A program made the translations under genes and the position numbers. 64,000 bases of DNA from assembly GCA_964439935.1 (NCBI GenBank), contig CAYTPW010000002.1:62001-126000 (forward strand), written 5' to 3'. How positions within the stretch are numbered: position 1 is the first letter of the stretch; each line of letters starts with the position of its first letter. This stretch comes from JABMQW01 sp964439935 (lineage in GTDB: Bacteria; Fidelibacterota; Marinisomatia; Marinisomatales; TCS56). The notes beneath the pieces are model-generated. The model made no database searches and was not told the DNA's origin. It worked only from the letters and a program-made list of their open reading frames with translations. Positions 52,362 through 61,267 of the stretch are shown here, in pieces.

Positions 52362-53101
52362 AAAAAACTTTACTGATTCTACTGACTCTGATAATTGGTC
52401 TGACAGCCCAGAAACCCAGTGGCGATTCCGTGTTGGATAAAATAATTGACTTGATGAATCCGGTAAATGCCCGGGGAATCATGAAACAGACGATCGAAAC
52501 CACCTCGGGCCAACTGCGCACATTTGAATACGAAACATTCTCTGGCAATAAAGGCGAGAACCAATTGATGCGTTACCGGGCGCCGGGTCGGGTCAAAGGT
52601 AATGCCATGCTGATGACCGATTTTTCCGACAATATCTGGATGTTCAATAAACGGACAAATCGTGTCCGCAAGCTGGCCTCCCATGCCAAAAAACAGAAAT
52701 TTGAAGGCTCCGATTTCACTTATGAGGATATGGGTTCCGGTGACAGTTGGCGAGCAGATTACAGTCCCAAAATAGCCGGCACGGAAAAATTGGATGGTGA
52801 AAAATGCTGGTTGTTGGAGATGATACCAAAAACCGAGGATTTATCTTATTCGAAAATGGTGATCTGGTCCCGCAGTGGTGATCTATTTCCAGTGCGTATT
52901 GATTACTACGATAAAAGCGGCAGCTTCAGCAAATCGCTTTTGATGGAGGATATTCGCAAGATTGAAGGCTTCCTGACACCGTTTAAGATGACCATGAAAA
53001 ATCATCTGGAGAATACCCAGACCGTAATGGAATATGTGGAGGTAACTTACGATATTACCTTCGACAAGAATTTTTTCAGTGAACGGAATTTGAAGAAATG
53101 A
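52358..53101 (+). CDS. LolA-like outer-membrane lipoprotein-sorting family protein
   Basis: The 247-aa protein has a signal peptide (KKTLLILLTLIIGLTAQ) and the fold signature of the 'outer membrane lipoprotein-sorting protein' family: GENQLMRYRAPGRVKGNAML, DNIWMFNKRTNRVRKLASH, FEGSDFTYEDMG and SYSKMVIWSRSGDLFPVRID. Members are regularly encoded beside MMPL-type RND transporters and may carry lipid-like cargo across the periplasm. It overlaps the tetR stop by 4 nt. Confidence 0.88.
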   Translation: MKKTLLILLTLIIGLTAQKPSGDSVLDKIIDLMNPVNARGIMKQTIETTSGQLRTFEYETFSGNKGENQLMRYRAPGRVKGNAMLMTDFSDNIWMFNKRTNRVRKLASHAKKQKFEGSDFTYEDMGSGDSWRADYSPKIAGTEKLDGEKCWLLEMIPKTEDLSYSKMVIWSRSGDLFPVRIDYYDKSGSFSKSLLMEDIRKIEGFLTPFKMTMKNHLENTQTVMEYVEVTYDITFDKNFFSERNLKK

Positions 53102-53108
53102 GAAATAC

Positions 53109-53214
53109 TGTCATACTGATCCCGATTTATCGGGAGAAGTATCTCAGACAGACACTGGTATTAAAGACTTTGCTTGAGATTCTTCGCCCCGCTTACACCG
53201 GGATTCAGAATGAC
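53109..53214. repeat. REP-like imperfect inverted repeat
   Basis: The left arm begins TGTCATACTGATCCCG at 53109 and ends GAGAAGTATCTCA at 53146. The right arm (53174-53214) is its imperfect inverse, starting TTGAGATTCTTCG and ending CAGAATGACA. Reverse-complemented it starts TGTCATTCTGAATCCCG. The element would fold into a long hairpin. It resembles dispersed REP/MITE-like sequences with the TGTCATTCTGA end seen in many bacteria. Confidence 0.75.
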
Positions 53215-53260
53215 AACGGGAATGTTTGAAAATATTTGATAAAATAAGAATGCAGAAAAA

Positions 53261-54460
53261 ATGCGAACACTAATTGCTACAACTATACTTATCACCGCAC
53301 TGTTTGCCCAGGTGGACTGGTACGGTTATTACGAGGCCGAGGTCGATTATTTGAGTCTGCCGGATAACCAATTCTATTTCGGCTACCACAAATTCCGGTT
53401 GGATCTGGACAGCGCGCCTACCGACCGGATTCGTGTCAGTGCCAATCTGGTATCTAAATACTATGATGGCGCATCAATTTTCAATTTCATGGAATTCATT
53501 GACCAATCCTATTGGCCAATTTTGCCGGTTACTGATGAGAACGGAGAAGTAGTGCTGGACAGTGTCTCAGGGCAACCGCTGACATTTATTTTAGATGATT
53601 TATCCTATCCATTGCCCGATACCCTGTTTCTGGACAATGCATTTTTAGAGTTTCATCATGACCGGTTCGATCTTACTCTGGGCCGACAGCAGATTCCATC
53701 CGGCGCGGGTTATGCCTGGAATCCCACCGACCTGTTCAATACTAAAGATATGATGGACCCGACCTACGAGGATACAGGAGTCCCGGCCACCCGCATCGAT
53801 GTGCCATTCGGCATGAGCATGACTTTTACCGGAATTGTGCAACCGGGGAATTCCTGGAATAATTCCACCCAGTACTATCAAATGAAGACTGGCCTGGGCC
53901 GGTTTGATTTATCGCTGCTGTATGGGAAAACAGTTTATTCCGAGACCGGCTTACTGTCCGCAGGAGAATGGGATCGGGAATTGGGCGGAATTAACCTGGA
54001 AGGCGAATTATTCGGATTGGGCGCCCGGGCAGAATTAGCCGTCAATCGCCTGGATTACGCGAGCGATAGCTTAAAATATGAATTAATTATCGGCGGTGAC
54101 TATACTTTTGATAATTCACTGTATCTGCTGGGGGAATTCTATCACAATGATTTTGGAGTAAAGGTCGACCAAACACAGTTTGATGATTACCTGATCTTCC
54201 TTGCTGGTCAGCGCAAGAGTCTGAACCAGAATTATTTTTTCCTGATGGCAATGTATCCCTTGGGGGATCTGCTGGCGGGTTCGCTATTCGGTATAGCTAA
54301 TCTGGATGATGGGAGCTTAGCGATCAATCCCCAGTTGACCTACAACATCTTTGAAGATGTTGAATTGAGCTTGTTGGCATCGGTTTTCGTCGGCGATGAT
54401 CGGGATGAGTTTGGTTATCAAAGCGCTGGTTTGCGCCTGCGCCTCAGAGCCTATTTTTAA
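53261..54460 (+). CDS. outer-membrane beta-barrel protein
   Basis: The 399-aa protein has a signal peptide (~1-16, ATTILITALFAQ) followed by alternating hydrophobic strands and an aromatic C-terminus (LRLRLRAYF), the pattern of a porin. NAFLEFHHDRFDLTLGRQQI and PSGAGYAWNPTDLFNTKD recall alginate-export/DUF1302-like barrels. Between the LolA-like and RND genes, it is a candidate outer-membrane part of the export system. Confidence 0.78.
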   Translation: MRTLIATTILITALFAQVDWYGYYEAEVDYLSLPDNQFYFGYHKFRLDLDSAPTDRIRVSANLVSKYYDGASIFNFMEFIDQSYWPILPVTDENGEVVLDSVSGQPLTFILDDLSYPLPDTLFLDNAFLEFHHDRFDLTLGRQQIPSGAGYAWNPTDLFNTKDMMDPTYEDTGVPATRIDVPFGMSMTFTGIVQPGNSWNNSTQYYQMKTGLGRFDLSLLYGKTVYSETGLLSAGEWDRELGGINLEGELFGLGARAELAVNRLDYASDSLKYELIIGGDYTFDNSLYLLGEFYHNDFGVKVDQTQFDDYLIFLAGQRKSLNQNYFFLMAMYPLGDLLAGSLFGIANLDDGSLAINPQLTYNIFEDVELSLLASVFVGDDRDEFGYQSAGLRLRLRAYF

Positions 54461-54498
54461 ATTGAAAATGATTAGATGAATTTTGGAAAGGGAATAAA

Positions 54499-57264
54499 AT
54501 GCGACAGAGACTGTTAACAACTTTAGGCCGCTGGGCCGGCGAAAAAACCTGGTGGATGCTGTTGGTTATAATCATACTTACCGTTGTGTTTGGCGGATTG
54601 TCCGAACAACTGGAAATGACAATGGACATGACCGGGTTACTGCCCAAAGATGACCCCATGGTGGATGAATTCAATTATATTTTTGAAGAATTTAACGGCG
54701 CCTCAACCATTTTTATTGTCGCCCAGGGTGAAATGGATGATATGGTCCGGTTTGCCGAGGAGATGACCCCCCGGATCAAGGACCTTGAATCCTGGATTGA
54801 GGTTAACGGCTCAGACAACGTAAAAAAACAATTGCAAACTGCCCGGGATAAAGCTGCGGCGGGAAAAATCGAAGGCAATGACCAGTACATTAAGCGTGTA
54901 GATTACATGCAACCCACCGAATTTATCCGCAATCACGGGTTAATGTTGATCAAGCCCAAGGATTTGAAAAATACCCGGGAAATTTTTGAGGATCCTAACC
55001 TGCTACCGTATTTGACAAATCTTAATAACAGTCTGGAAAAGGAATATATCCAGTCAGATGAAAAAATTTCAACTACACAACGTGAGCAGGCTGCTACCAT
55101 GTTCCTGGATGGAATTGAAAGCTGGGTTGATCATACCGAATTAGCTTTGTACAGCGATGAATACGATCCGATCAAAGGAACGTTGGCGGCGGAAGCGGCG
55201 GCGATCGGGAATCCCTATCTGGTTTCACCGGATCGCTCCCTGCTGCTGATAACGGTTGAAGCAAGTTTCAGCATCATGGAGATGGATCATCTTATGCCAA
55301 TGGTGAACGGATTAGAAGAAATGGTGAAAAGCGATGCTGGCAACTACAATATCGAGACCGGGTTAACGGGAACGCTAGTGCTGGGTCGTGATGAGATGGT
55401 GGCTGCCGTGGAAGATTCCATGTCGCTGACCATATTGGCTCTGATCCTGATCCTGATTTTGTTCATCTTTACTTTCCGGATGCTTAGCTCTCCGGTGATG
55501 GCGGTGCTGAACCTGATCATCGGTATCACCTGGGCCATGGGTGTAGCCTGGCTGTTGGTGCAGACCCTGAACATGTTCACCGCTATGATGGCGGTTGTGC
55601 TGGTGGGACTTGGAATTGATTTCTCGATTCATATTATTTCGGTTTTTTCAGAATTAGTTAATAAAGGTGCTGAACCAAAACAGGCTATTATCGATACCCT
55701 GCAGAAAGTTGGCGGTGGTATCATTACCGGAGGTTTAACAACATCCGCTGCTTTTCTCACTTTGTTGGTCGGGCGCAGTGCGGGAATATCTGAGTTTGGT
55801 CTAGTTTGCGGCGTGGGATTAATCGTTATCATGATTGCCACCTTGATCGCCATGCCAACCATGCTAATGCTCAGGGAGCGCTACCGGGTCTGGCGGGGCA
55901 AGGAATTGAAAAAGACCCGCGATGTGGCCTATGCCAGGGTTGGCAGAATCGGTGAAGGAATTCATCGCAAATGGCGTTTCTCGCTGGTGGCCGGGCTGAT
56001 TGTCACCCTGTTTTTCGGTTTAATGATGGTTCGGGTCACTTTTGATTATAATTACCTGAACATGGAACCGGAAGGTCTGGAATCGATCGCCCTGAATGAT
56101 TTGATCATTGAAAAATTCAATTTTTCCGCCGATGCGGCCCTGATGACGGCCACATCACTGGAACAGAATCATGAATACACCGAAGCGGCCAAGAAAAAAT
56201 CATCAGTGAGCTATGTGGAGTCAATTTCCGATTACTTGCCGTATGTCGCAGAACAAGTCAAACGAAAACCCGGTGTTCTGCAGATTGCTGAAAAGATGGA
56301 GCAAACTTCAGTTACCGCCAGTGTAAATGCTGTGCAACAGACAGGCATTATTGAAGAGTTATATCGCCTGGAAGCCAATGTTATTGAGATGCAGGATATG
56401 GCGTTCACCGGTGGTCAGGATATGATCGATCAGAAAGCCACCCGGATCGTCGGTAATCCCGATCAACCGGAGTTGGTTGGGAATTTAACTCGCTTTATTG
56501 CCCATATGGAAGAGCAGCCGGTACAGCTGGAACGACTGGGGGATTTCAATCAAGATTTCGGAACCGCTTTCCGCAGCCTGGTTCTGGACATGGCGGACAC
56601 GGCGACAATCACGCTGGATATGCTGCCCGTATCCGTAAAGAGCACCCATATGAGCGAGGGGGGTGACCGCTTCCTGCTAACGCTCTATCCCAAAGGTAAT
56701 ATCTGGAGTATTGATTATCTGGAAGTATTTACCAGCGATATACTGGCGATTTCTCCCAGCATTTCCGGCACACCACCCATGTTTTATTACCTGATGAAGA
56801 TCATCGGGGCTGACGGTCGCCGGGCAGCACTGCTGACGATTTTAGTGGTAATACTGTTCTTGTGGTTCGATTTCCGATCACTGAAAAAAGCGCTGCTGGC
56901 GATGATTCCCCTGTTCTTCGGCGTTATCTGGATGGTAGGCATAATGGGTCTCACTGGTATTCAGTTAACCCTGCTTAATATCATGGCGATCCCGTTGATA
57001 ATTGGCATTGGTATTGATGACGGTGTACATCTTATTCACCGCTATCACCACGAAGGTAAGGGTGCAATTTTTACCGTATTCAGTTCCACCGGTAAGGCGA
57101 TCACAATCACTTCGCTGACCACGATGCTGGCTTTCGGATCACTGGTATTTGCAGTTTATCGTGGTTTCGGTAGCCTGGGAATAGCGCTTTTTCTGGGGGT
57201 TGGTACGTGTCTTCTAGCCTCGATATTCATCCTACCGGCGCTGCTGGCTATCACGGAAAAATAG
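54499..57264 (+). CDS. RND superfamily (MMPL/HpnN-type) exporter
   Basis: The 921-aa inner-membrane protein has about twelve transmembrane helices in two clusters, each preceded by a large periplasmic loop. The paired proton-relay motifs are GLGIDFSIHIISVFSEL in the first half and GIGIDDGVHLIHRYH in the second. It lacks a membrane-fusion partner gene, unlike AcrB systems. MMPL/HpnN members move lipids, hopanoids or similar hydrophobic molecules, so with the LolA-like and beta-barrel genes upstream a lipid cargo is plausible. That is inferred. Confidence 0.92.
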   Translation: MRQRLLTTLGRWAGEKTWWMLLVIIILTVVFGGLSEQLEMTMDMTGLLPKDDPMVDEFNYIFEEFNGASTIFIVAQGEMDDMVRFAEEMTPRIKDLESWIEVNGSDNVKKQLQTARDKAAAGKIEGNDQYIKRVDYMQPTEFIRNHGLMLIKPKDLKNTREIFEDPNLLPYLTNLNNSLEKEYIQSDEKISTTQREQAATMFLDGIESWVDHTELALYSDEYDPIKGTLAAEAAAIGNPYLVSPDRSLLLITVEASFSIMEMDHLMPMVNGLEEMVKSDAGNYNIETGLTGTLVLGRDEMVAAVEDSMSLTILALILILILFIFTFRMLSSPVMAVLNLIIGITWAMGVAWLLVQTLNMFTAMMAVVLVGLGIDFSIHIISVFSELVNKGAEPKQAIIDTLQKVGGGIITGGLTTSAAFLTLLVGRSAGISEFGLVCGVGLIVIMIATLIAMPTMLMLRERYRVWRGKELKKTRDVAYARVGRIGEGIHRKWRFSLVAGLIVTLFFGLMMVRVTFDYNYLNMEPEGLESIALNDLIIEKFNFSADAALMTATSLEQNHEYTEAAKKKSSVSYVESISDYLPYVAEQVKRKPGVLQIAEKMEQTSVTASVNAVQQTGIIEELYRLEANVIEMQDMAFTGGQDMIDQKATRIVGNPDQPELVGNLTRFIAHMEEQPVQLERLGDFNQDFGTAFRSLVLDMADTATITLDMLPVSVKSTHMSEGGDRFLLTLYPKGNIWSIDYLEVFTSDILAISPSISGTPPMFYYLMKIIGADGRRAALLTILVVILFLWFDFRSLKKALLAMIPLFFGVIWMVGIMGLTGIQLTLLNIMAIPLIIGIGIDDGVHLIHRYHHEGKGAIFTVFSSTGKAITITSLTTMLAFGSLVFAVYRGFGSLGIALFLGVGTCLLASIFILPALLAITEK

Positions 57265-57281
57265 CCTTATTAGGCCAAGCC

Positions 57282-57334
57282 AGAAAACAAAACCGGGCTC
57301 CTCATTGTAATTTACCCGGTTTTGTTTTCTTTTG
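57282..57334 (+). terminator. strong rho-independent terminator after RND gene
   Basis: A perfect 16-bp stem, AGAAAACAAAACCGGG (57282-57297) with CCCGGTTTTGTTTTCT (57315-57330), is followed by TTTG. It ends the tetR-RND operon 17 bp after the stop codon and, being symmetrical, could also act on the other strand. Confidence 0.9.
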
Positions 57335-57377
57335 ATCGTATTTTATAGCGTATAGAAATAGCCTGTAGATTATTCTA

Positions 57378-57407
57378 TTGACTTACTTCACAGTATGTCT
57401 GTATACT
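57378..57407 (+). promoter_or_regulatory. sigma70-like promoter upstream of large TonB receptor
   Basis: TTGACT (57378-57383) and TATACT (57402-57407) are separated by 18 bp and lie ~145 bp before the receptor start. This matches the general sigma70 consensus. The long leader contains no recognised riboswitch. Confidence 0.5.
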
Positions 57408-57552
57408 CTGTAGATTTAATGTCAGTTTAGTGTTGAGCTAATAATACAATTTGTGGGGATTGAGAGAGAAAAATTTCCAACTAAATGTGTCTAATAGAGA
57501 GAATTAGGCAGCTAGCAGGGAAAGAAATCTTTTAGCTAATGGAGAGAAAAGG

Positions 57553-60500
57553 ATGAATAATTATATAAAATTCATAGCAGCAAGCATCCTATTGTTGTCG
57601 GTACTGTTTGCTGGAGAAACTGGAAAAATAATCGGGAAGGCAGTGGATAGTGAATCAGGTAATCCGTTACCAGGTGTCAATATAGTTTTATTGGGGACAT
57701 CCTTTGGTGCTGCTACCGATGAAAGCGGTGAATTTATTATTATGTTCATCCCACCAGGATTGTATAAAATTAAATTGAGTTATATCGGATATGCAGACGT
57801 AATTATTGAAAATGTTCGAGTAACCAGGGACTTAACGACCAATCTTTATACATCAACGGAAGGCTACACGATTGCTTTAGCCCCCGAGGCTGTGGAGGGT
57901 GAATCAGTCACCGTATTTGCACAGAAGCCGCTGATTGAGATCAACGCAACCAACGAGGTTCGGGTTACGCGCGCCGAGGATATCAAAAATATGGCAGTTC
58001 GTGGTTCGCGCGGCATTGCGGCCCTGCAAACAGGAGTCGTTGACGACAATATTGACCTCCACGTTCGCGGTGGTCGTTCGGAGGAAATCGGATATTATGT
58101 TGACGGTGTCTATGTTAATTCCAATTTCCGGGTAGCTCAACCTAGTGGTGCCGGTACCCGTATTGGTAGCCGACAAAGCTACTCCGGTGAAATACCAAAT
58201 CTTGGGCTGGAAGAAGTTTCTTTCCAGGCTGGTGGTTTTGGAGCTGAATATGGTTCCGCAAATGCCGGTATAATAAATTCAGCCTCTAAAACCGGTGGCG
58301 AAAAATTCCAATTTTCGGGGGAAGCAATTACGGATGGTTTTCTCAGTGCTGACCCAACAACTGAAAATGATATGCCCTATGCCTTTTCCTACGGTTACAA
58401 TCTATTTTCCGGAGCCCTTGGCGGTCCGGTACCAGGATTAAAATTTCTGCGGTTCTTTGGATCGCTGGAGTATACGGAAATGGATGATGGAACGCCTTTT
58501 ACCGGCTTAATCGCAAAATACGATGGTGCCGTAAACCCGGCCAATGGATTGCCAAATAATGGTGAGGCTTTTGAAGATATAAATGGCAACACAATCTGGG
58601 ATTGGACTGATTCGAATGGCGATGGCATAATGAATGCTAATGAATATCGCGAACCATTCACCGATGCCGATCTTGATGGACAATACGATGCGCCGGACTG
58701 GCTGGCAATTGATGCTGTTGACAGTATCAGCTATGTTCGAGGACCAAAGTCCAACAATGGTTCAACGCGATTGAGTATGACGGGAAATATGTTAATCGAC
58801 CTGCAGCCGATTACGGGTCTTTCCTGGAAAATGAAAATTGGTGGCTCACATTATGATAATGAAAACGCGGAGTACCTGGTTGCCAGATCGCTTTTTGCTA
58901 AATACAACGCCGCCAGCACGAAGGATGGAATAGGGTCGTCCGGCAACCTCTTAAACCGATTTAACATTGCCACCGATAAAGTTAACACACTGTACGGACG
59001 GCTTTCCGGTAATATACCCGGTTTTAAAAAATTATTTTTCCGGGTTCAGGCCAGTCACTTCAACGACCAATACACCCGCCATGATCCGGTGCACAAAAAA
59101 GGTTATGGAAACTTCCGCTATGAAGATGGTACGGTTTCGACTTCCCAGGTGCCCTATATCCAGTCCGGTAAGCGGGAAGACTTCTTCAATCCAAGCTGGG
59201 TCTATGTGGATTCATCTTTGATTGATTCAACTAATACCGGAATCAGTACCTACGACTACTGGCGTACCGATACCAATTTGACATTCGTCGAGATAGACTA
59301 TGATACCTCCTGGATCAATCCCTTATTCTCTGATGTTGGTATCAGACCGATCCCGATGGTCGAACTGGCCAATTATACCATGCCAGGATTTTTGACTGCT
59401 GCTACTTACCGGAAAAGGGAAACAAACCGCAATACAATTGACGGTGCATTGACCTGGCAGCTTGGTGACCACGAAATAAAAATCGGAGGTACTTACGAAT
59501 CGTCAATCCTGCGCTATTATCAAATGGGTCGTGCGACATCATTATCACGTTATTTTGAGAATAATTCGCCTTATTCCGGTACCCAGGACCGCTATCGCTG
59601 GAGCGATTCACTCGGTGCGATGGTTTTTGGATCTGACGGTAATTGGCAGACTGATGAAGCATTTAACGACTTGGATAGTAATGGTGTATTCAATCCGGAA
59701 TTTGGTGAATCATTTACTGACTTACCCTCTGACGATATCTTCGACTTTTTACAGGATCCCAACGATACCTGGGGTGATACACTTGAAAATGCCGATTTTA
59801 ATGGTGACGGCAGCATTGATTATGATGATTACTGGGGTGATTATGTTTTCCAGGCTTATAAATCAGCTTACGCCGAAAACATTGGTTACGACGTTACCGG
59901 AGAAAACAAACTGGATAGCGGATTGGATAAAGCCAGAAAACCGGTTGTGGGCGCTTTCTACCTCCAGGATAAATATGAAATTCAAGATTTAATCCTGAAT
60001 GTGGGAGCACGCTATGATTATATAGATCCTGCGAATATGATTTGGAACTCGGAAACCGGTGGCAGTCAGAATGTTACGATCAATACTGTCGGTCAACTGG
60101 CCACAATCGTCTATGCAACAGATTTCAATGAAAACGATGAATTGGAGCCTACAGAATATAGAAGCTCAATGCCTACTCTCGATGACTCCACTGGTCTTAG
60201 ACAGCGCATTCCTGCACCGACCCGGTCGATGATAAGTCCTCGGATTGGCTTGGCTTTTCCGGTGACTGATCGAACAGTATTCCATGCTCAATACGGTAAA
60301 TACTTCCAGCTCCCGGATCTTAATCGGATTTTCTTAAGTTATACCCGATTTCTTTCTAATCTGGAGCAGGGCAATTTCACTACATCAGCTAATCCTGACT
60401 TACAGCCGGTAAAAACCACTGCCTATGAAATTGGATTTAAGCAGTTGGTCACTAAAAATGTCAGTGTTGACGCTACCGTGTTTTACAAACAGATGTCCGG

Positions 60501-61236
60501 GTTGGTTCAGCTGCGAACGATTGCAAACCGGTCGGGCGCCTATGCCCTGTTTGTGAATGGTGATTACGGTACTGTGCGGGGATTGAGTCTATCCGTTAAC
60601 ACCCGCAGAATATCATTTGTGCAAATGTCAGCGAACTATACCCTGCAGTATGCCGGTGGTACGGGATCAACGGCCAACGGTCTATTCAGGATTGCCTGGC
60701 AAAGTGGTAACAACCCCACTTTTGTCTCTCCCCTGGATTATGATCAGCGTCATACTGCCAGCCTAATGGTAGACTTCCGGACACCAGCCAACTTTATTAT
60801 TCCCCTGTTTGGTGCCAATATGTCCTTCTCATACGGAAGCGGAATGCGCTATACCCCGGCACTCCCCCGAACGACTGTTTTTGCCGGTGGAATTTCCGAT
60901 CGACCGATTGCCGGTATGAACACCGGCAGCATGCCAGCAACTATAAACCTGGATTTAAGGTTTGATAAAACATTTAGCGCTGGCGGCGCGAATATGGGCG
61001 TGTTCCTGGTAATTATGAATGCCCTTGACTACCAGAATGTTGTAAATGTGTGGAATGGCACCGGTCTACCCGACCAGGATGGTTGGCTGCCAACTGCAGA
61101 AGGTCAAAACTGGGTGAATAATTTCGCCGTAGGCGGGTCAGAAGGCGGAACACCATTGTATAACGCCCGGACCAGCCAGGAACTGAATTTCGGGCAACCG
61201 CGGCAAGTGAGATTAGGAATTAGAGTAGATTTATAA
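57553..61236 (+). CDS. large TonB-dependent receptor (SusC/OmpA-like) with calcium-binding-like inserts
   Basis: The 1227-aa outer-membrane receptor has a signal peptide (~1-20), a CarboxypepD_reg-like domain (GKAVDSESGNPLPGVNIVLL, ATDESGEFIIMFIPPGLYKI), then a plug (IAALQTGVVDDNIDLHVRGG, EIGYYVDGVYVN, GFGAEYGSANAGIINSAS) and barrel. Asp-rich inserts such as DINGNTIWDWTDSNGDGIMN, DADLDGQYDAPD and DFNGDGSIDYDDYWGD look like thrombospondin-3/EF-hand-type calcium loops in extracellular segments. It ends in GQPRQVRLGIRVDL. A secreted protein gene follows after 31 bp. Confidence 0.92.
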   Translation: MNNYIKFIAASILLLSVLFAGETGKIIGKAVDSESGNPLPGVNIVLLGTSFGAATDESGEFIIMFIPPGLYKIKLSYIGYADVIIENVRVTRDLTTNLYTSTEGYTIALAPEAVEGESVTVFAQKPLIEINATNEVRVTRAEDIKNMAVRGSRGIAALQTGVVDDNIDLHVRGGRSEEIGYYVDGVYVNSNFRVAQPSGAGTRIGSRQSYSGEIPNLGLEEVSFQAGGFGAEYGSANAGIINSASKTGGEKFQFSGEAITDGFLSADPTTENDMPYAFSYGYNLFSGALGGPVPGLKFLRFFGSLEYTEMDDGTPFTGLIAKYDGAVNPANGLPNNGEAFEDINGNTIWDWTDSNGDGIMNANEYREPFTDADLDGQYDAPDWLAIDAVDSISYVRGPKSNNGSTRLSMTGNMLIDLQPITGLSWKMKIGGSHYDNENAEYLVARSLFAKYNAASTKDGIGSSGNLLNRFNIATDKVNTLYGRLSGNIPGFKKLFFRVQASHFNDQYTRHDPVHKKGYGNFRYEDGTVSTSQVPYIQSGKREDFFNPSWVYVDSSLIDSTNTGISTYDYWRTDTNLTFVEIDYDTSWINPLFSDVGIRPIPMVELANYTMPGFLTAATYRKRETNRNTIDGALTWQLGDHEIKIGGTYESSILRYYQMGRATSLSRYFENNSPYSGTQDRYRWSDSLGAMVFGSDGNWQTDEAFNDLDSNGVFNPEFGESFTDLPSDDIFDFLQDPNDTWGDTLENADFNGDGSIDYDDYWGDYVFQAYKSAYAENIGYDVTGENKLDSGLDKARKPVVGAFYLQDKYEIQDLILNVGARYDYIDPANMIWNSETGGSQNVTINTVGQLATIVYATDFNENDELEPTEYRSSMPTLDDSTGLRQRIPAPTRSMISPRIGLAFPVTDRTVFHAQYGKYFQLPDLNRIFLSYTRFLSNLEQGNFTTSANPDLQPVKTTAYEIGFKQLVTKNVSVDATVFYKQMSGLVQLRTIANRSGAYALFVNGDYGTVRGLSLSVNTRRISFVQMSANYTLQYAGGTGSTANGLFRIAWQSGNNPTFVSPLDYDQRHTASLMVDFRTPANFIIPLFGANMSFSYGSGMRYTPALPRTTVFAGGISDRPIAGMNTGSMPATINLDLRFDKTFSAGGANMGVFLVIMNALDYQNVVNVWNGTGLPDQDGWLPTAEGQNWVNNFAVGGSEGGTPLYNARTSQELNFGQPRQVRLGIRVDL

Positions 61237-61267
61237 ATTAATCACTAGAGAAATCAAGGAGATTTAT

